From: CAG-791 sp000431495
GTDB taxonomy: Bacteria > Bacillota > Clostridia > Lachnospirales > Lachnospiraceae
Length of the DNA: 64,000 bases
Assembly (NCBI GenBank): GCA_052117605.1
Contig: JBQKIT010000016.1
Strand: one strand, 5' to 3'
In this document: piece by piece, positions 18,974 through 27,394 of the stretch
Position numbering within the stretch: position 1 is the stretch's first letter
How the letters are laid out: the number at the start of each line of letters is the position of its first letter
Notes under the pieces: model-generated
The model's input: the letters and a program-made list of their open reading frames with translations, nothing else
What the model was told of the DNA's origin: nothing
The model's database searches: none
Translations under genes and position numbers: made by a program

Positions 18974-19831
18974 ATGATTGTTTGTGAACCTACAAGTGGC
19001 CTGACCAGCCGGATATATGTAATGGCAGATGCCTATCAGCTTGCGAAAGATCAGGGACAGGAGCTGATCATTGTCTGGCAGAAGACATCGGACTGCGACT
19101 GTTTTTATCGGGATGTTTTTGACGAAAAGCAATTTGCGGATGTGCCGCACAGAATTATCGAATGTAACCGGTTTGAATATAAGCTGCGGGGGCTTATGCG
19201 TGGGCATATCGGCGCGGATTGGAACAAAATCATTCGAGAGTTCTGGGTACGAATTACGTTTGCAGTTAAGTATCGGTGGACCAGGAGCGCGTTGAAGAGA
19301 CAATGTACTTTCTTTAAAAACAGCTATGAGGACGGGAATCGTCTGCTGAATCCGGAGGAGATCCAGGGGAAGAATAGCTACATAGAGGCGTATAATTGCA
19401 TTACAGGCCAGAGGAATCTGTCATGCATTCGTTTTCAGAACAGGTTCTACGCGAAGGCAGCGAAAATTCTGCAAGGTCAGAAATGTGTCGGCATACATAT
19501 CCGGCGCACGGACCATCGACCGGCAACAGAGGGGAGCTCTACGGACAGTTTTATCCATAGGATGAAGCAAATTGTGGAAGAGCATCCTGAAATGAAATTT
19601 TATGTAGCGACGGATGATTGGAATGAACAACATAAGCTGACGCAATTGTTTGGTGAACGGATTCTTACGAATTCAGAGAAGGTTTTAACAAGAAGCAGCC
19701 GCGAAGGCATGGAAGATGCGGTGGTTGATACAATTTGTCTGTCACAGACAGAATATATTCTTGGGTCTTATGCCAGCATTTTTTCTAAATTTTCGGCGGA
19801 GTACGGTGGGATCCGGCTGGAGATAGTGTAA
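18974..19831 (+). CDS. Fucosyltransferase-like GT-B protein (GT11/GT23/O-FucT superfamily)
   Basis: A 285-residue protein opening IVCEPTSGLTSRIYVMADAYQLA, the start seen in fucosyltransferase-fold proteins that scan for GxxNR/GLGN-like loops. The key motif is GIHIRRTDHRPATEGSS near residue 177: HxRRxD is the GDP-fucose phosphate-binding motif of GT11, GT23 and NodZ. It is followed by KFYVATDDWNE and a C-terminal SYASIFSKFSAEYGG, equivalent to the S.FS block. No membrane span. It probably transfers fucose or a related deoxysugar from GDP. It is a distant homologue of the protein at 21609 in the same operon. Confidence 0.68.
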   Translation: MIVCEPTSGLTSRIYVMADAYQLAKDQGQELIIVWQKTSDCDCFYRDVFDEKQFADVPHRIIECNRFEYKLRGLMRGHIGADWNKIIREFWVRITFAVKYRWTRSALKRQCTFFKNSYEDGNRLLNPEEIQGKNSYIEAYNCITGQRNLSCIRFQNRFYAKAAKILQGQKCVGIHIRRTDHRPATEGSSTDSFIHRMKQIVEEHPEMKFYVATDDWNEQHKLTQLFGERILTNSEKVLTRSSREGMEDAVVDTICLSQTEYILGSYASIFSKFSAEYGGIRLEIV

Positions 19832-19855
19832 ACGGCATTGGTATGGAGTGTGCAG

Positions 19856-21592
19856 ATGGGAATTGTCAAGAAACTGAATTATATTTTAACCGGTCGTCAG
19901 AAACGAGAACTGGTCGGAATTACCTTTTTGATTGTGATCGGTTCCGCGTTGGAGCTGTTGGGAGTAACGGCTGTGCTGCCGGTCATCAGTGCGATTATGC
20001 AGCCGGAGGCATTGGTTCATCAGAAATATTACTCATTCATATACAGAACGTTGCATCTGCAGAGCGCGCTTCAGCTTGCGGTTGTGTTGATTGTGTTCAT
20101 GATTATTGTATATGTTATGAAGAACGCATATCTGATTTTCATGTACAATCGTCAGTACAAATTCGTATATAAGAATCTTCATATTCTTTCTGATCAGATG
20201 ATGGACTGCTATCTGCATCAGCCATATCTTTTTCATGTAGAAAAGAGCAGCTCGGAACTGCTGCGCAATATCAATGTGGACGCGGGAAATTTCTACGGGG
20301 TTCTTCAGGCTGGAATTCAACTTGTTACAGAGGGGATGGTCTGCCTGACTTTGCTCGTGTATCTTTTGATTCAGGATAGGTCTATCACATTGGCAATCCT
20401 TGGCCTGATGCTGATCATTCTTGTTCTGTTCATGAAGGTTTATAAGAAAATATTGTTCCGACTGGGGCAGAGGAGTCGCTTTTATTTTATGGAAGTGAAC
20501 AAGTGGATTCAACAGGGGTTTGGCGGAATTAAGGAAATCAAAGTCCTGAACGAGGAGGATTTCTTTTGTCAGCAATTTGACAAGGCCTATGCAGGACATG
20601 CCGATACGGAATGTACCTATCACAGTCTGGTGTCTATTCCAAAGCCTCTGATAGAGACAGTATGTATTGGCGGGCTCCTTGGAACCATCGGAATCAAGGT
20701 TATGCTGGGGGCGGATCTGGATTATTTCCTTCCAGTTATTTCAGTATTTGCAGTTGCCGCTTTCCGCATGCTGCCGTCCTTTAACCGGATTACGGATTAT
20801 CTGAGTACTATCATGTACCAGAAGGCATCTGTGGATGCTGTTTATGAGGACCTGAAGGAAATCGAGAAGCTGAAAGAGGAAAGGAAGCAGACACAGACAG
20901 AAGAGCCGATGATCTTCGAACATGAAATATGCGTGAGTCAGGTTGATTTCAGCTACCCGGGAACAGATCGGAAGGTTCTGGATCAGATTAGTCTCACCAT
21001 TTATAAGAATTCATCTGTGGCCTTTATCGGGCATTCCGGTGCAGGAAAGACAACATTGGCGGATCTGATTCTGGGGGTTCTGAACCCGACAAGAGGAAAT
21101 ATCACCGTAGATGGTGTCAGTATTTTCAGCCGGTTGAGCGGTTGGCATAAAAAGATTGGATATATTCCTCAGACGATCTATCTTCTGGATGATACCATTC
21201 GGAGAAATATCGCCTTCGGCATTCCGGATGAGCAGATTGATCCGAAGAAAATGAATTATGCAATCGAGCGTGCCCAGTTAAGAGAGATGGTAGATGATCT
21301 GAAAGACGGGCTGGATACGGAAATCGGAGAAGGAGGAATCCGGCTTTCCGGTGGACAGAGACAGAGAATCGGGATTGCCAGAGCCCTTTACCGGGAACCG
21401 GAGATTCTCGTACTGGACGAGGCAACGGCGGCACTCGACAATGAAACAGAGGCAGCGGTGATGGATGCCATTGAACGGCTGCATGGAGAGATGACCCTAC
21501 TGATTATCGCTCACCGGCTTTCCACAATTCAGAACTGCGATTATGTCTATGAGGTGAGCGAGGGAAAAGTCTGTCTGACGGATAAGCGTTGA
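19856..21592 (+). CDS. ABC exporter/flippase for lipid-linked oligosaccharide (PglK/MsbA-like)
   Basis: A half-size ABC transporter of about 578 residues. Six membrane spans occupy roughly residues 15-320; the nucleotide-binding domain follows with GHSGAGKTTL (Walker A), a Q-loop at YIPQTIYLLDDTIRRNIAFG, LSGGQRQRIGIARAL (signature), ILVLDEATAALD (Walker B) and IIAHRLSTI (H-loop). N-terminal LELLGVTAVLPVISAIMQPE is typical of PglK-like exporters that flip undecaprenyl-diphosphate oligosaccharides. In this locus it is the only visible flippase; no Wzx was found. ATG 19856 is preferred over TTG 19838 because GGAG lies 7 bases upstream. Confidence 0.88.
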   Translation: MGIVKKLNYILTGRQKRELVGITFLIVIGSALELLGVTAVLPVISAIMQPEALVHQKYYSFIYRTLHLQSALQLAVVLIVFMIIVYVMKNAYLIFMYNRQYKFVYKNLHILSDQMMDCYLHQPYLFHVEKSSSELLRNINVDAGNFYGVLQAGIQLVTEGMVCLTLLVYLLIQDRSITLAILGLMLIILVLFMKVYKKILFRLGQRSRFYFMEVNKWIQQGFGGIKEIKVLNEEDFFCQQFDKAYAGHADTECTYHSLVSIPKPLIETVCIGGLLGTIGIKVMLGADLDYFLPVISVFAVAAFRMLPSFNRITDYLSTIMYQKASVDAVYEDLKEIEKLKEERKQTQTEEPMIFEHEICVSQVDFSYPGTDRKVLDQISLTIYKNSSVAFIGHSGAGKTTLADLILGVLNPTRGNITVDGVSIFSRLSGWHKKIGYIPQTIYLLDDTIRRNIAFGIPDEQIDPKKMNYAIERAQLREMVDDLKDGLDTEIGEGGIRLSGGQRQRIGIARALYREPEILVLDEATAALDNETEAAVMDAIERLHGEMTLLIIAHRLSTIQNCDYVYEVSEGKVCLTDKR

Positions 21593-21608
21593 CAGCAGAA
21601 GAGATGAT

Positions 21609-22577
21609 ATGGAAGATAATGCAGTAAAGAAGGCTTTGCAGAAGGTGGGCTGGATCAATCGGATCGTGATTCGCAGCAAAGAGCGAGAGAAAAGAGTGTC
21701 CTACGGAAATGAACATCCGGGCAAAACCTTTTTTGTTATCCGCAGGAATGCTCCCAATGCCGGCCTTTATTCTTTTGTGCTGACCAATCTTGGCTGGATG
21801 AAGTACGCTGTTGACAAAGGATATATTCCGGTTGTTGATATGCAGAGCTTCTATAATACCTATCTGACGCACGAACAGGTGGGGAAGGTCAATGCCTGGG
21901 AATACTATTTTGAGCAACCCTGCAGTTATTCACTGAGTGACATCCAAAAGAGCAGGAATGTGATTCTGAGTTCGATCAATGCCCCCCGAGAGGCACCTTT
22001 GACCGGTGTGGAGCAGAATCTGGAGGCATTGCAGATGTGGAGAGCATTCGCACATCAGTATCTGCATTTTTCTCCGGAGGTTGGCCGAAGAATTCTGGAA
22101 CAAAAGAAAATGTTCGAAAATCACAGAGTACTTGGGGTTTTGTGTCGTGGAACTGATTATGTTGGGCAAAGGCCTTCAGGGCATCCGGTGCAGCCGACTG
22201 CGGAGCTTGTGATTCGGAAATCGGAAGAGATGATGAAGAAACAGGGATATGATCGGATTTATCTTGCAACGGAGGACCGTGAGATTTTTCGAAAGTTTCA
22301 GCAGTCATTTGGAACATGCCTCTGTTCGAATGACAATGAGCGGTACGGAGATATCGGCAAGCAGAACCTGAATGAATTTTCTGATTTGCAGAGTGATTCA
22401 TCAGGGACGCCTGCGCAGCGGCATTTTCAAAAGGGGTTTGATTATGCGGTTACGATTGGTCTTCTTGCGGAATGCAGCGGACTGGTGGCAGGAAGAGTCA
22501 GCGGAACCTATGGCGCACTGCTGCAGGAGAAGGACTATGAGAATGTGTATCTGTTTGATCTTGGATTATATGAATGA
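21609..22577 (+). CDS. Fucosyltransferase-like conserved protein
   Basis: A 322-residue soluble protein. It contains FVIRRNAPNAGLYSFVLTNLGWMKYAV, then VLGVLCRGTDYVGQRPSGHPVQP and RIYLATEDREIFRKFQQ, ending with AGRVSGTYGALL. The CRGTDY segment takes the place of HxRRxD in the fucosyltransferase/O-FucT fold, and VATD-like YLATED follows as in GT23/NodZ relatives. It is therefore a likely GT-B glycosyltransferase of a subgroup usually annotated hypothetical. It lies between the flippase and DUF5672 genes with 16- and 12-base gaps. No sugar can be assigned; a non-fucose donor is possible. Confidence 0.6.
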   Translation: MEDNAVKKALQKVGWINRIVIRSKEREKRVSYGNEHPGKTFFVIRRNAPNAGLYSFVLTNLGWMKYAVDKGYIPVVDMQSFYNTYLTHEQVGKVNAWEYYFEQPCSYSLSDIQKSRNVILSSINAPREAPLTGVEQNLEALQMWRAFAHQYLHFSPEVGRRILEQKKMFENHRVLGVLCRGTDYVGQRPSGHPVQPTAELVIRKSEEMMKKQGYDRIYLATEDREIFRKFQQSFGTCLCSNDNERYGDIGKQNLNEFSDLQSDSSGTPAQRHFQKGFDYAVTIGLLAECSGLVAGRVSGTYGALLQEKDYENVYLFDLGLYE

Positions 22578-22589
22578 AGGGACGATAGT

Positions 22590-23375
22590 ATGAAGACGCC
22601 TGAAGCCAGGAATCTTCCTCAGGTGACTTTGATCGCAGCTGCTTCCATCCGTGTACCGGAGACGGTGAAGGCTCTGCAGTATAGCAGGAAAGGGCTCCAC
22701 TTTGCAGAGACGATCCTGTTTACGGATCAGAAGCCGAAAAAACTGCCACCGGACATCCGGTGGGTGGAGATCCCGCCCATGCGGTCCATTGACGATTACA
22801 GCCGTTTTATACTGTACGAGGCGTGGCGTTATATCAAGACATCCCATGTCCTGATTGTCCAGTGGGATGGATATGTGGTGAATCCGGAACAGTGGGAGGA
22901 TCATTTTCTGAAGTATGACTATATTGGAGCTCTGTGGCCGGAATATCTTGACTTCCGAGATGCGAAAGGCAGACTATGCCGGGTTGGAAACGGAGGTGCT
23001 TCCCTTAGGAGCAGGCGGTTGATGGAGTTTCCAACGACTCACAGCATTTCTTGGGAGCCGGGCGAGAATGAGGATGTCTTCTTATGTTGTAAAGAACGTG
23101 TTGAGCTTGAGGAGCATGGTTTTTGTTTTGCGGATAAGGAGACCGCGGCGCATTTTTCTCAGGAGAGAATTGTGCCGGAGAATAGAGGTGTGATTCCTTT
23201 TGCGTTTCATCAGTGGGAGGGAAACAACGCACAATACATAAGGTATGACAGAGGCTTTCTGTTTCATTGCAGGCAGTGGGCCATTGGCCGGCTGATCCGG
23301 AATGGAAGCTATGAGAAATTTCGTTCGCTTTATTTGAAAATGAAGGGGCAGGCGCTGAAGACTGGAGGAAGATGA
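22590..23375 (+). CDS. DUF5672 family glycosyltransferase-like protein
   Basis: A 261-residue protein matching the DUF5672 pattern: VTLIAAASIRVPETVKALQYS, ILFTDQ, YSRFILYEAWRYIKTSHVLIVQWDGYVVNPEQW, YDYIGALWP and VGNGGASLRSRRLM. The QWDG motif (about residues 92-95) resembles the DXD site of GT-A enzymes, and VGNGGxSLRS resembles the acceptor-side GGGxS loop. DUF5672 members are common in surface-polysaccharide loci, usually beside GT2/GT4 genes, and are presumed transferases. No membrane span. The stop is 6 bases before the next start. A biochemical role is not established to my knowledge. Confidence 0.82.
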   Translation: MKTPEARNLPQVTLIAAASIRVPETVKALQYSRKGLHFAETILFTDQKPKKLPPDIRWVEIPPMRSIDDYSRFILYEAWRYIKTSHVLIVQWDGYVVNPEQWEDHFLKYDYIGALWPEYLDFRDAKGRLCRVGNGGASLRSRRLMEFPTTHSISWEPGENEDVFLCCKERVELEEHGFCFADKETAAHFSQERIVPENRGVIPFAFHQWEGNNAQYIRYDRGFLFHCRQWAIGRLIRNGSYEKFRSLYLKMKGQALKTGGR

Positions 23376-23381
23376 TAGAAC

Positions 23382-24491
23382 ATGAGAATCCTCTTTTTAA
23401 TATTCTCTTTCCATGTTGGAGGAATTGAAAGACAACTGGCAGAAATGGCAAATGCCTTGGCTTGCGGGGGACACGAGGTACATGTGTGCGTGGTCAACCA
23501 CTCTTATGATGCCCAGATGTTTGACACGTTAAATCAGTCGGTATCGGTCTTCCGGATGGAACGCAGGGTAAAAGGTGAGAAACTGCATTATATGAAGCAG
23601 TTCTGCGGCTATGTACGCAGAAATCATATTCAGATCATTCATGCGCAGGAACCGACAGGGGTGGTATTTGCGTCATTGGCCAGACTGTGCGTGTCGGGAC
23701 TTCGTATTTTCGAGACCGTTCATGACGTCGGGGAGGCACGGGAGTATTCTGCGAAGCAATTGAAACTGGCTGATCTGTTCTGCACCAAGTACATTGCCAT
23801 TTCGGAAACGGTGAAACAGGAAATCATGCGGCGCGGGATTCCGGAGAATCGGATTTCTCAGATTCATAATGCAGTGAATTGTGAAAAATTCTCCCGGGAA
23901 AGATATCCTGCCAGACGGCATGCGGCTCAGAATACATGGAATATTGCCAATGTTGCAAGATTTTTCCCGGAGAAAAAGGGACAGGATATTCTGATCCGGT
24001 CAATGGAAATCATCCGGAGAACGCATCCGGAGTTGAAGCTTCATTTATACCTGGCGGGAGCAGTGTATCGAGGACAAGAGAAGGCGATGCAGGAGCAGAA
24101 GAATTATGTCGCGGAGCATAACTTATCGGAAGTCGTTACATTTTGTGGAAATGTAGATGATGTACCGGGATTTCTGAGTACCATGGATGTTTTTGTACTG
24201 CCGTCCCGCTACGAAGGATTTGGAATTGCGCTGATTGAGGCGATGGCAATGGGAATCCCTTGTGTCGCAAGCAGACTGGATGGCCCGCGGGAAATTATGG
24301 AAGGCCATCCGGAACTGGGGAGAATGTTCGAACCAGGAGATGCAGAAGAACTGGCCGAACAGATCGCTTTCATCCTGCTGCATCCGGAAAAATATTCCGG
24401 AGAACGAATTTCATCCTATATTAGAAAAGAGTACAGTATGGATGGACTCGTGGACAGACATCTGAAACTGTATCAAACAGCTCTTCACTGA
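23382..24491 (+). CDS. Glycosyltransferase family 4
   Basis: A 369-residue GT-B enzyme of GT4. FSFHVGGIERQLAEMANAL is the glycine-rich first loop, IQIIHAQEPTGVVFASLAR the acceptor domain, and RISQIHNAVNCEKF the interdomain hinge. The donor domain contains VARFFPEKKGQDILI and VFVLPSRYEGFGIALIEAMAMGIPCVAS with the E-x7-E motif (EGFGIALIE). This is a canonical retaining transferase using a nucleotide sugar. GGAGGAAG about 12 bases upstream supports the start. It is the last plus-strand gene before the inverted pair; its stop is only 14 bases from the stop of the convergent GT11 gene, with no terminator hairpin in between. Confidence 0.9.
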   Translation: MRILFLIFSFHVGGIERQLAEMANALACGGHEVHVCVVNHSYDAQMFDTLNQSVSVFRMERRVKGEKLHYMKQFCGYVRRNHIQIIHAQEPTGVVFASLARLCVSGLRIFETVHDVGEAREYSAKQLKLADLFCTKYIAISETVKQEIMRRGIPENRISQIHNAVNCEKFSRERYPARRHAAQNTWNIANVARFFPEKKGQDILIRSMEIIRRTHPELKLHLYLAGAVYRGQEKAMQEQKNYVAEHNLSEVVTFCGNVDDVPGFLSTMDVFVLPSRYEGFGIALIEAMAMGIPCVASRLDGPREIMEGHPELGRMFEPGDAEELAEQIAFILLHPEKYSGERISSYIRKEYSMDGLVDRHLKLYQTALH

Positions 24492-24505
24492 CCAGAATCC
24501 ATGAT

Positions 24506-25567
24506 TCAGAAATCATTGGTCGCAATCCAGGTAGGATCAGGGGAACAGGTTATTTTATCGGGATGATTGTTCAGATAGGCCCCCCAGAATCCAAAAGAGC
24601 TTTCTGTGAAAATGTTATGGTGGCAGGCAGCCATTAGCTGCATGTCCCGATAACTATCCGCTCCCTTGTTCCAGTCGATGAAATGAACTGCGTCTTTATT
24701 GAAATCCAGACCGAAAATCCGTTCGTTTTCCTGACACCAGCCGACACTCTTTTCATCAGTGAAGAAATAGAATACCGGATTCTCAATCCGCTCCTGAATA
24801 TAACGAACGGCCCTTTTGAAGTAGCCGTATTTGTAGCAATAGCCGTTTACAAACAGCATATCGCTTCTTCTGGCATGAATGGCGACTGAATTCACAGAAG
24901 AAATTTCTTCCAGCATCTGAAGATTTTTACTGTCTGTCGGAGATGTGAATTGAAAGGTCTGACGAAGCTCCTGATCTATTTTTTCAATGCCGAAACCCTT
25001 GCGGCAAAAAGCAAGAGAGTGACCGGTCAGTATCTGATCCGGGTATTTCTGAAAAGGATCTAATTTGGCATTTTCCCGGGCGATCAAACGGTCGGAGAGT
25101 GCATGTCGCGTAATCCGTTTGAGATGATAGCCGAGGCAGGTGCGGAAGAAAGCGGTCAGCATGCGTCGAGGGTTGGAACCATTGGAGTTGACGCCGATGG
25201 AGTCTGTCGCAGCATGTCCTTCGTTGAAGTCGTGAATCGGATATCCGGCAGCGCGAAGTCCCTCACAGGTGGGAGTGGCATAATTCCAGCCGCTTGTCCA
25301 GAAGCTGCTCTTTTCGATATGCGAAAGAACTTCCTTTTTTTCAGAAGAGGAAAGAAGCTGGCTCATTCTGGGAGCCTGAATGCCGAATACCTTATCCAGC
25401 TCATATCCGTTCCATTTCGAGAACATACCGGGGCGATCATCCGGGAGATCATAGAGAAAATCCTCCAGATACAGCGGTGTGTCGTGATTGTTGCGGCGAA
25501 TGGCAAGATACTCCGCATAGTCGAGCATTTGATTGCCGAGTCCTGAATCGATGTGTGCAAGACGCAT
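24506..25567 (-). CDS. Alpha-1,2-fucosyltransferase, GT11
   Basis: A 353-residue protein on the minus strand. GLGNQMLDYAEYLAI at the N-terminus, AIHARRSDMLF (HxRRxD, GDP-fucose binding) near residue 230, VFYFFTDEKSVGW and the C-terminal HNIFTESSFGFWGAYLN block are the ordered motifs of GT11. These enzymes transfer L-fucose from GDP-fucose to galactose in alpha-1,2 linkage, giving the H-antigen-type disaccharide. AAGGAAA upstream of the start is a suitable ribosome site. It lies 20 bases downstream of the polymerase-like gene, forming a two-gene inverted unit. With the GT6 at 17195 it could build an A- or B-like terminus. Confidence 0.87.
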   Translation of the reverse strand: MRLAHIDSGLGNQMLDYAEYLAIRRNNHDTPLYLEDFLYDLPDDRPGMFSKWNGYELDKVFGIQAPRMSQLLSSSEKKEVLSHIEKSSFWTSGWNYATPTCEGLRAAGYPIHDFNEGHAATDSIGVNSNGSNPRRMLTAFFRTCLGYHLKRITRHALSDRLIARENAKLDPFQKYPDQILTGHSLAFCRKGFGIEKIDQELRQTFQFTSPTDSKNLQMLEEISSVNSVAIHARRSDMLFVNGYCYKYGYFKRAVRYIQERIENPVFYFFTDEKSVGWCQENERIFGLDFNKDAVHFIDWNKGADSYRDMQLMAACHHNIFTESSFGFWGAYLNNHPDKITCSPDPTWIATNDF

Positions 25568-25587
25568 AGAAATTTCCTTTCTTAAAT

Positions 25588-27276
25588 CTATTGAAGTTTA
25601 TCCCTGTAAGGCGACTGATCTTCCGGTTTCATAAACCGCAATCGCGCTTGCATAAATAAAAACAGCAGGAGAAAGGAAACAATCCATCCCCATGTAAAAA
25701 CGCAGATTGCCCTGCGGATGTATTCCAGATGAGGAGCAATCCCTGTATACATGCACATTTCCTCCGGCGCTGACCAAGAGAGAACCTGCGTATCCGAAGA
25801 AAGGTCGGAGATCATTTGCTCGGTATATACCATCGGCGGCTGCTCGGATCCGTCCGGACAAAAACGGGTCGGAATCAGTAAGGTGGAAAATGATGTTGTC
25901 CGGATGACAAAGAGCATGGTCAGAAGAAATGCAGGGATACAGGCCTCGAAGCATATCCGGCGAAGCACCCGTGCCGTAACGGCATACAGGTCAAATAACT
26001 TCATGGAAGGAAGAGAGAACGAAAGATTCCTCTGTCCCAATGCCGTAAGATGGTTCATATGAGCATGCTTACGGAAAGTGTATGGAAGATATGATGGCAT
26101 TTTTAACTGGAACAGGAAACTGCCGAGGATCAGGCAGGTGATATTCTTGAATGAAGTATTAAACATAAAAGGTTCGGTTACGCCGGCAACGGAAAAACTG
26201 ATCAAAATTGCAGCCTCCGCACCGTGGTTTTTCCGAAGAGCGGAATGGATTGCTGCAAAATAGAAAACGCAGAACAAAACAAAGAACAGAATTCCAAGGT
26301 GAACAAAGAGATAGACATAGGAACAGTCTATGGAATTGTTCAGATCCGGAGTCGTCAGCAGGCGGTGTCCCAACAGGCAGACCGGCTCTGTTGTCAGGAA
26401 AAAGTTGGATAAAACAAAGCGGTGGTGTACGAGTTTATCTGCGAGGTCATAGACTTTTCCCTTCAGTAGAACAGGACCGGCGACAGAGAACAGAACGCAA
26501 GCGGGAAAGATCAGTTCTGCACAGAAATTGATGCATTTTCGCAGACGCGGATGATGCAGAGAGGATGACGGACGGAATGACAGATAATAGCTGCATGCCA
26601 AGTAGAAGGTTACGACAAGAAAACCGGTATAGCTCAAAGAGAAGAAAAGAACGTACAGATTTCCCAGCATAAAGAAAATTGAGGCCTGTTGAAGCTTCCG
26701 ACTGTTATCGGACAGATCATACATCCATAAAGCGGCCAAGACCAGATAAGTGATATGCAGAACATTGGGATGCGAATACCCAAATGACCAGCGCACAACA
26801 TAGCCAAGGGAGCCTTTGGCATGTACGTAATAGAGATCCGGAAGAAGTCCTGTCTGAGTCAGGAACATTTTCAGCAGAAAGCAGATCATCAGAAAACGTG
26901 CGCTGATGTGAAAAATTCGGCGAAGGGAAATGTCCTTCATGCCGATGAGCATTGCAACGCAGAATGCGATGCCGCGCTCACCGGTTCGCAGGTATACGAT
27001 GGTCGTGAGGAAGAGCAAAAAGGTGACCCAGATTTTTTCCGTAAACGAATATTCGGTGAGAATCAGTTTGCCAAGCCAGAAAATCATTCCGGATACGAGA
27101 AGGAGCATGTAAGGAATGGATTCTTCCGCAAGTCCGAGTCCTTTTGCACCGAGCATCAGGAGGAAAAACATATAGTAGCAGAACTCGGCAATGGAAATCT
27201 GGAAGAATCTGGTACTTATTTTGGAAGGAACTGTCTGAAGCATTGGGGAACCTCGTATAAGACTTATAAGATGCAT
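25588..27276 (-). CDS. Wzy-like polysaccharide polymerase (membrane protein)
   Basis: A 562-residue polytopic protein. The segment SFGYSHPNVLHITYLVLAALWMYD, followed by NLYVLFFSLSYTGFLVVTFYLA, is the conserved core seen in Firmicute capsule polymerases of the O-antigen ligase/polymerase class (HPNxLh..., ySxSRTgf). After about eleven spans come a soluble loop containing PDGSEQPPMVYTEQM and one more span near the C-terminus. The long C-terminal addition (residues 410-562) is unusual for Wzy. An internal ATG at 27243 is an alternative start; neither has a strong ribosome site. Same unit as the GT11 gene. It is the second polymerase-like gene in the locus. Confidence 0.66.
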   Translation of the reverse strand: MHLISLIRGSPMLQTVPSKISTRFFQISIAEFCYYMFFLLMLGAKGLGLAEESIPYMLLLVSGMIFWLGKLILTEYSFTEKIWVTFLLFLTTIVYLRTGERGIAFCVAMLIGMKDISLRRIFHISARFLMICFLLKMFLTQTGLLPDLYYVHAKGSLGYVVRWSFGYSHPNVLHITYLVLAALWMYDLSDNSRKLQQASIFFMLGNLYVLFFSLSYTGFLVVTFYLACSYYLSFRPSSSLHHPRLRKCINFCAELIFPACVLFSVAGPVLLKGKVYDLADKLVHHRFVLSNFFLTTEPVCLLGHRLLTTPDLNNSIDCSYVYLFVHLGILFFVLFCVFYFAAIHSALRKNHGAEAAILISFSVAGVTEPFMFNTSFKNITCLILGSFLFQLKMPSYLPYTFRKHAHMNHLTALGQRNLSFSLPSMKLFDLYAVTARVLRRICFEACIPAFLLTMLFVIRTTSFSTLLIPTRFCPDGSEQPPMVYTEQMISDLSSDTQVLSWSAPEEMCMYTGIAPHLEYIRRAICVFTWGWIVSFLLLFLFMQARLRFMKPEDQSPYRDKLQ

Positions 27277-27290
27277 AGCGATGCTTTCAA

Positions 27291-27334
27291 TTGTTGAATT
27301 GAGTAGAAAGCGGTATAATTTTTGCTATTATAGC
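27291..27334 (+). promoter_or_regulatory. Overlapping divergent promoters with an 11-bp palindrome
   Basis: Between the minus-strand polymerase gene and the plus-strand GT4 gene, TATAAT lies at 27314-27319 with TTGTTG at 27291-27296 (17-base spacer) pointing right. A second TATAAT is read on the minus strand at 27327-27332, inside the perfect palindrome GCTATTATAGC (27324-27334), pointing left; its -35 is weak. The two -10 boxes are antiparallel and 7 bases apart, so simultaneous occupation seems impossible. Assignment is by consensus only. Confidence 0.5.
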
Positions 27335-27394
27335 ATTTTATGGCCTCTATGCGAAACGAATGAGGCTTTCTGGAATTTTTTGGAGAGAAGCGCA

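Noticed and set aside
18239..19303. 354-residue minus-strand open frame
   Set aside because: It overlaps two plus-strand genes with clear family motifs, has no recognisable motif and looks like a shadow frame.
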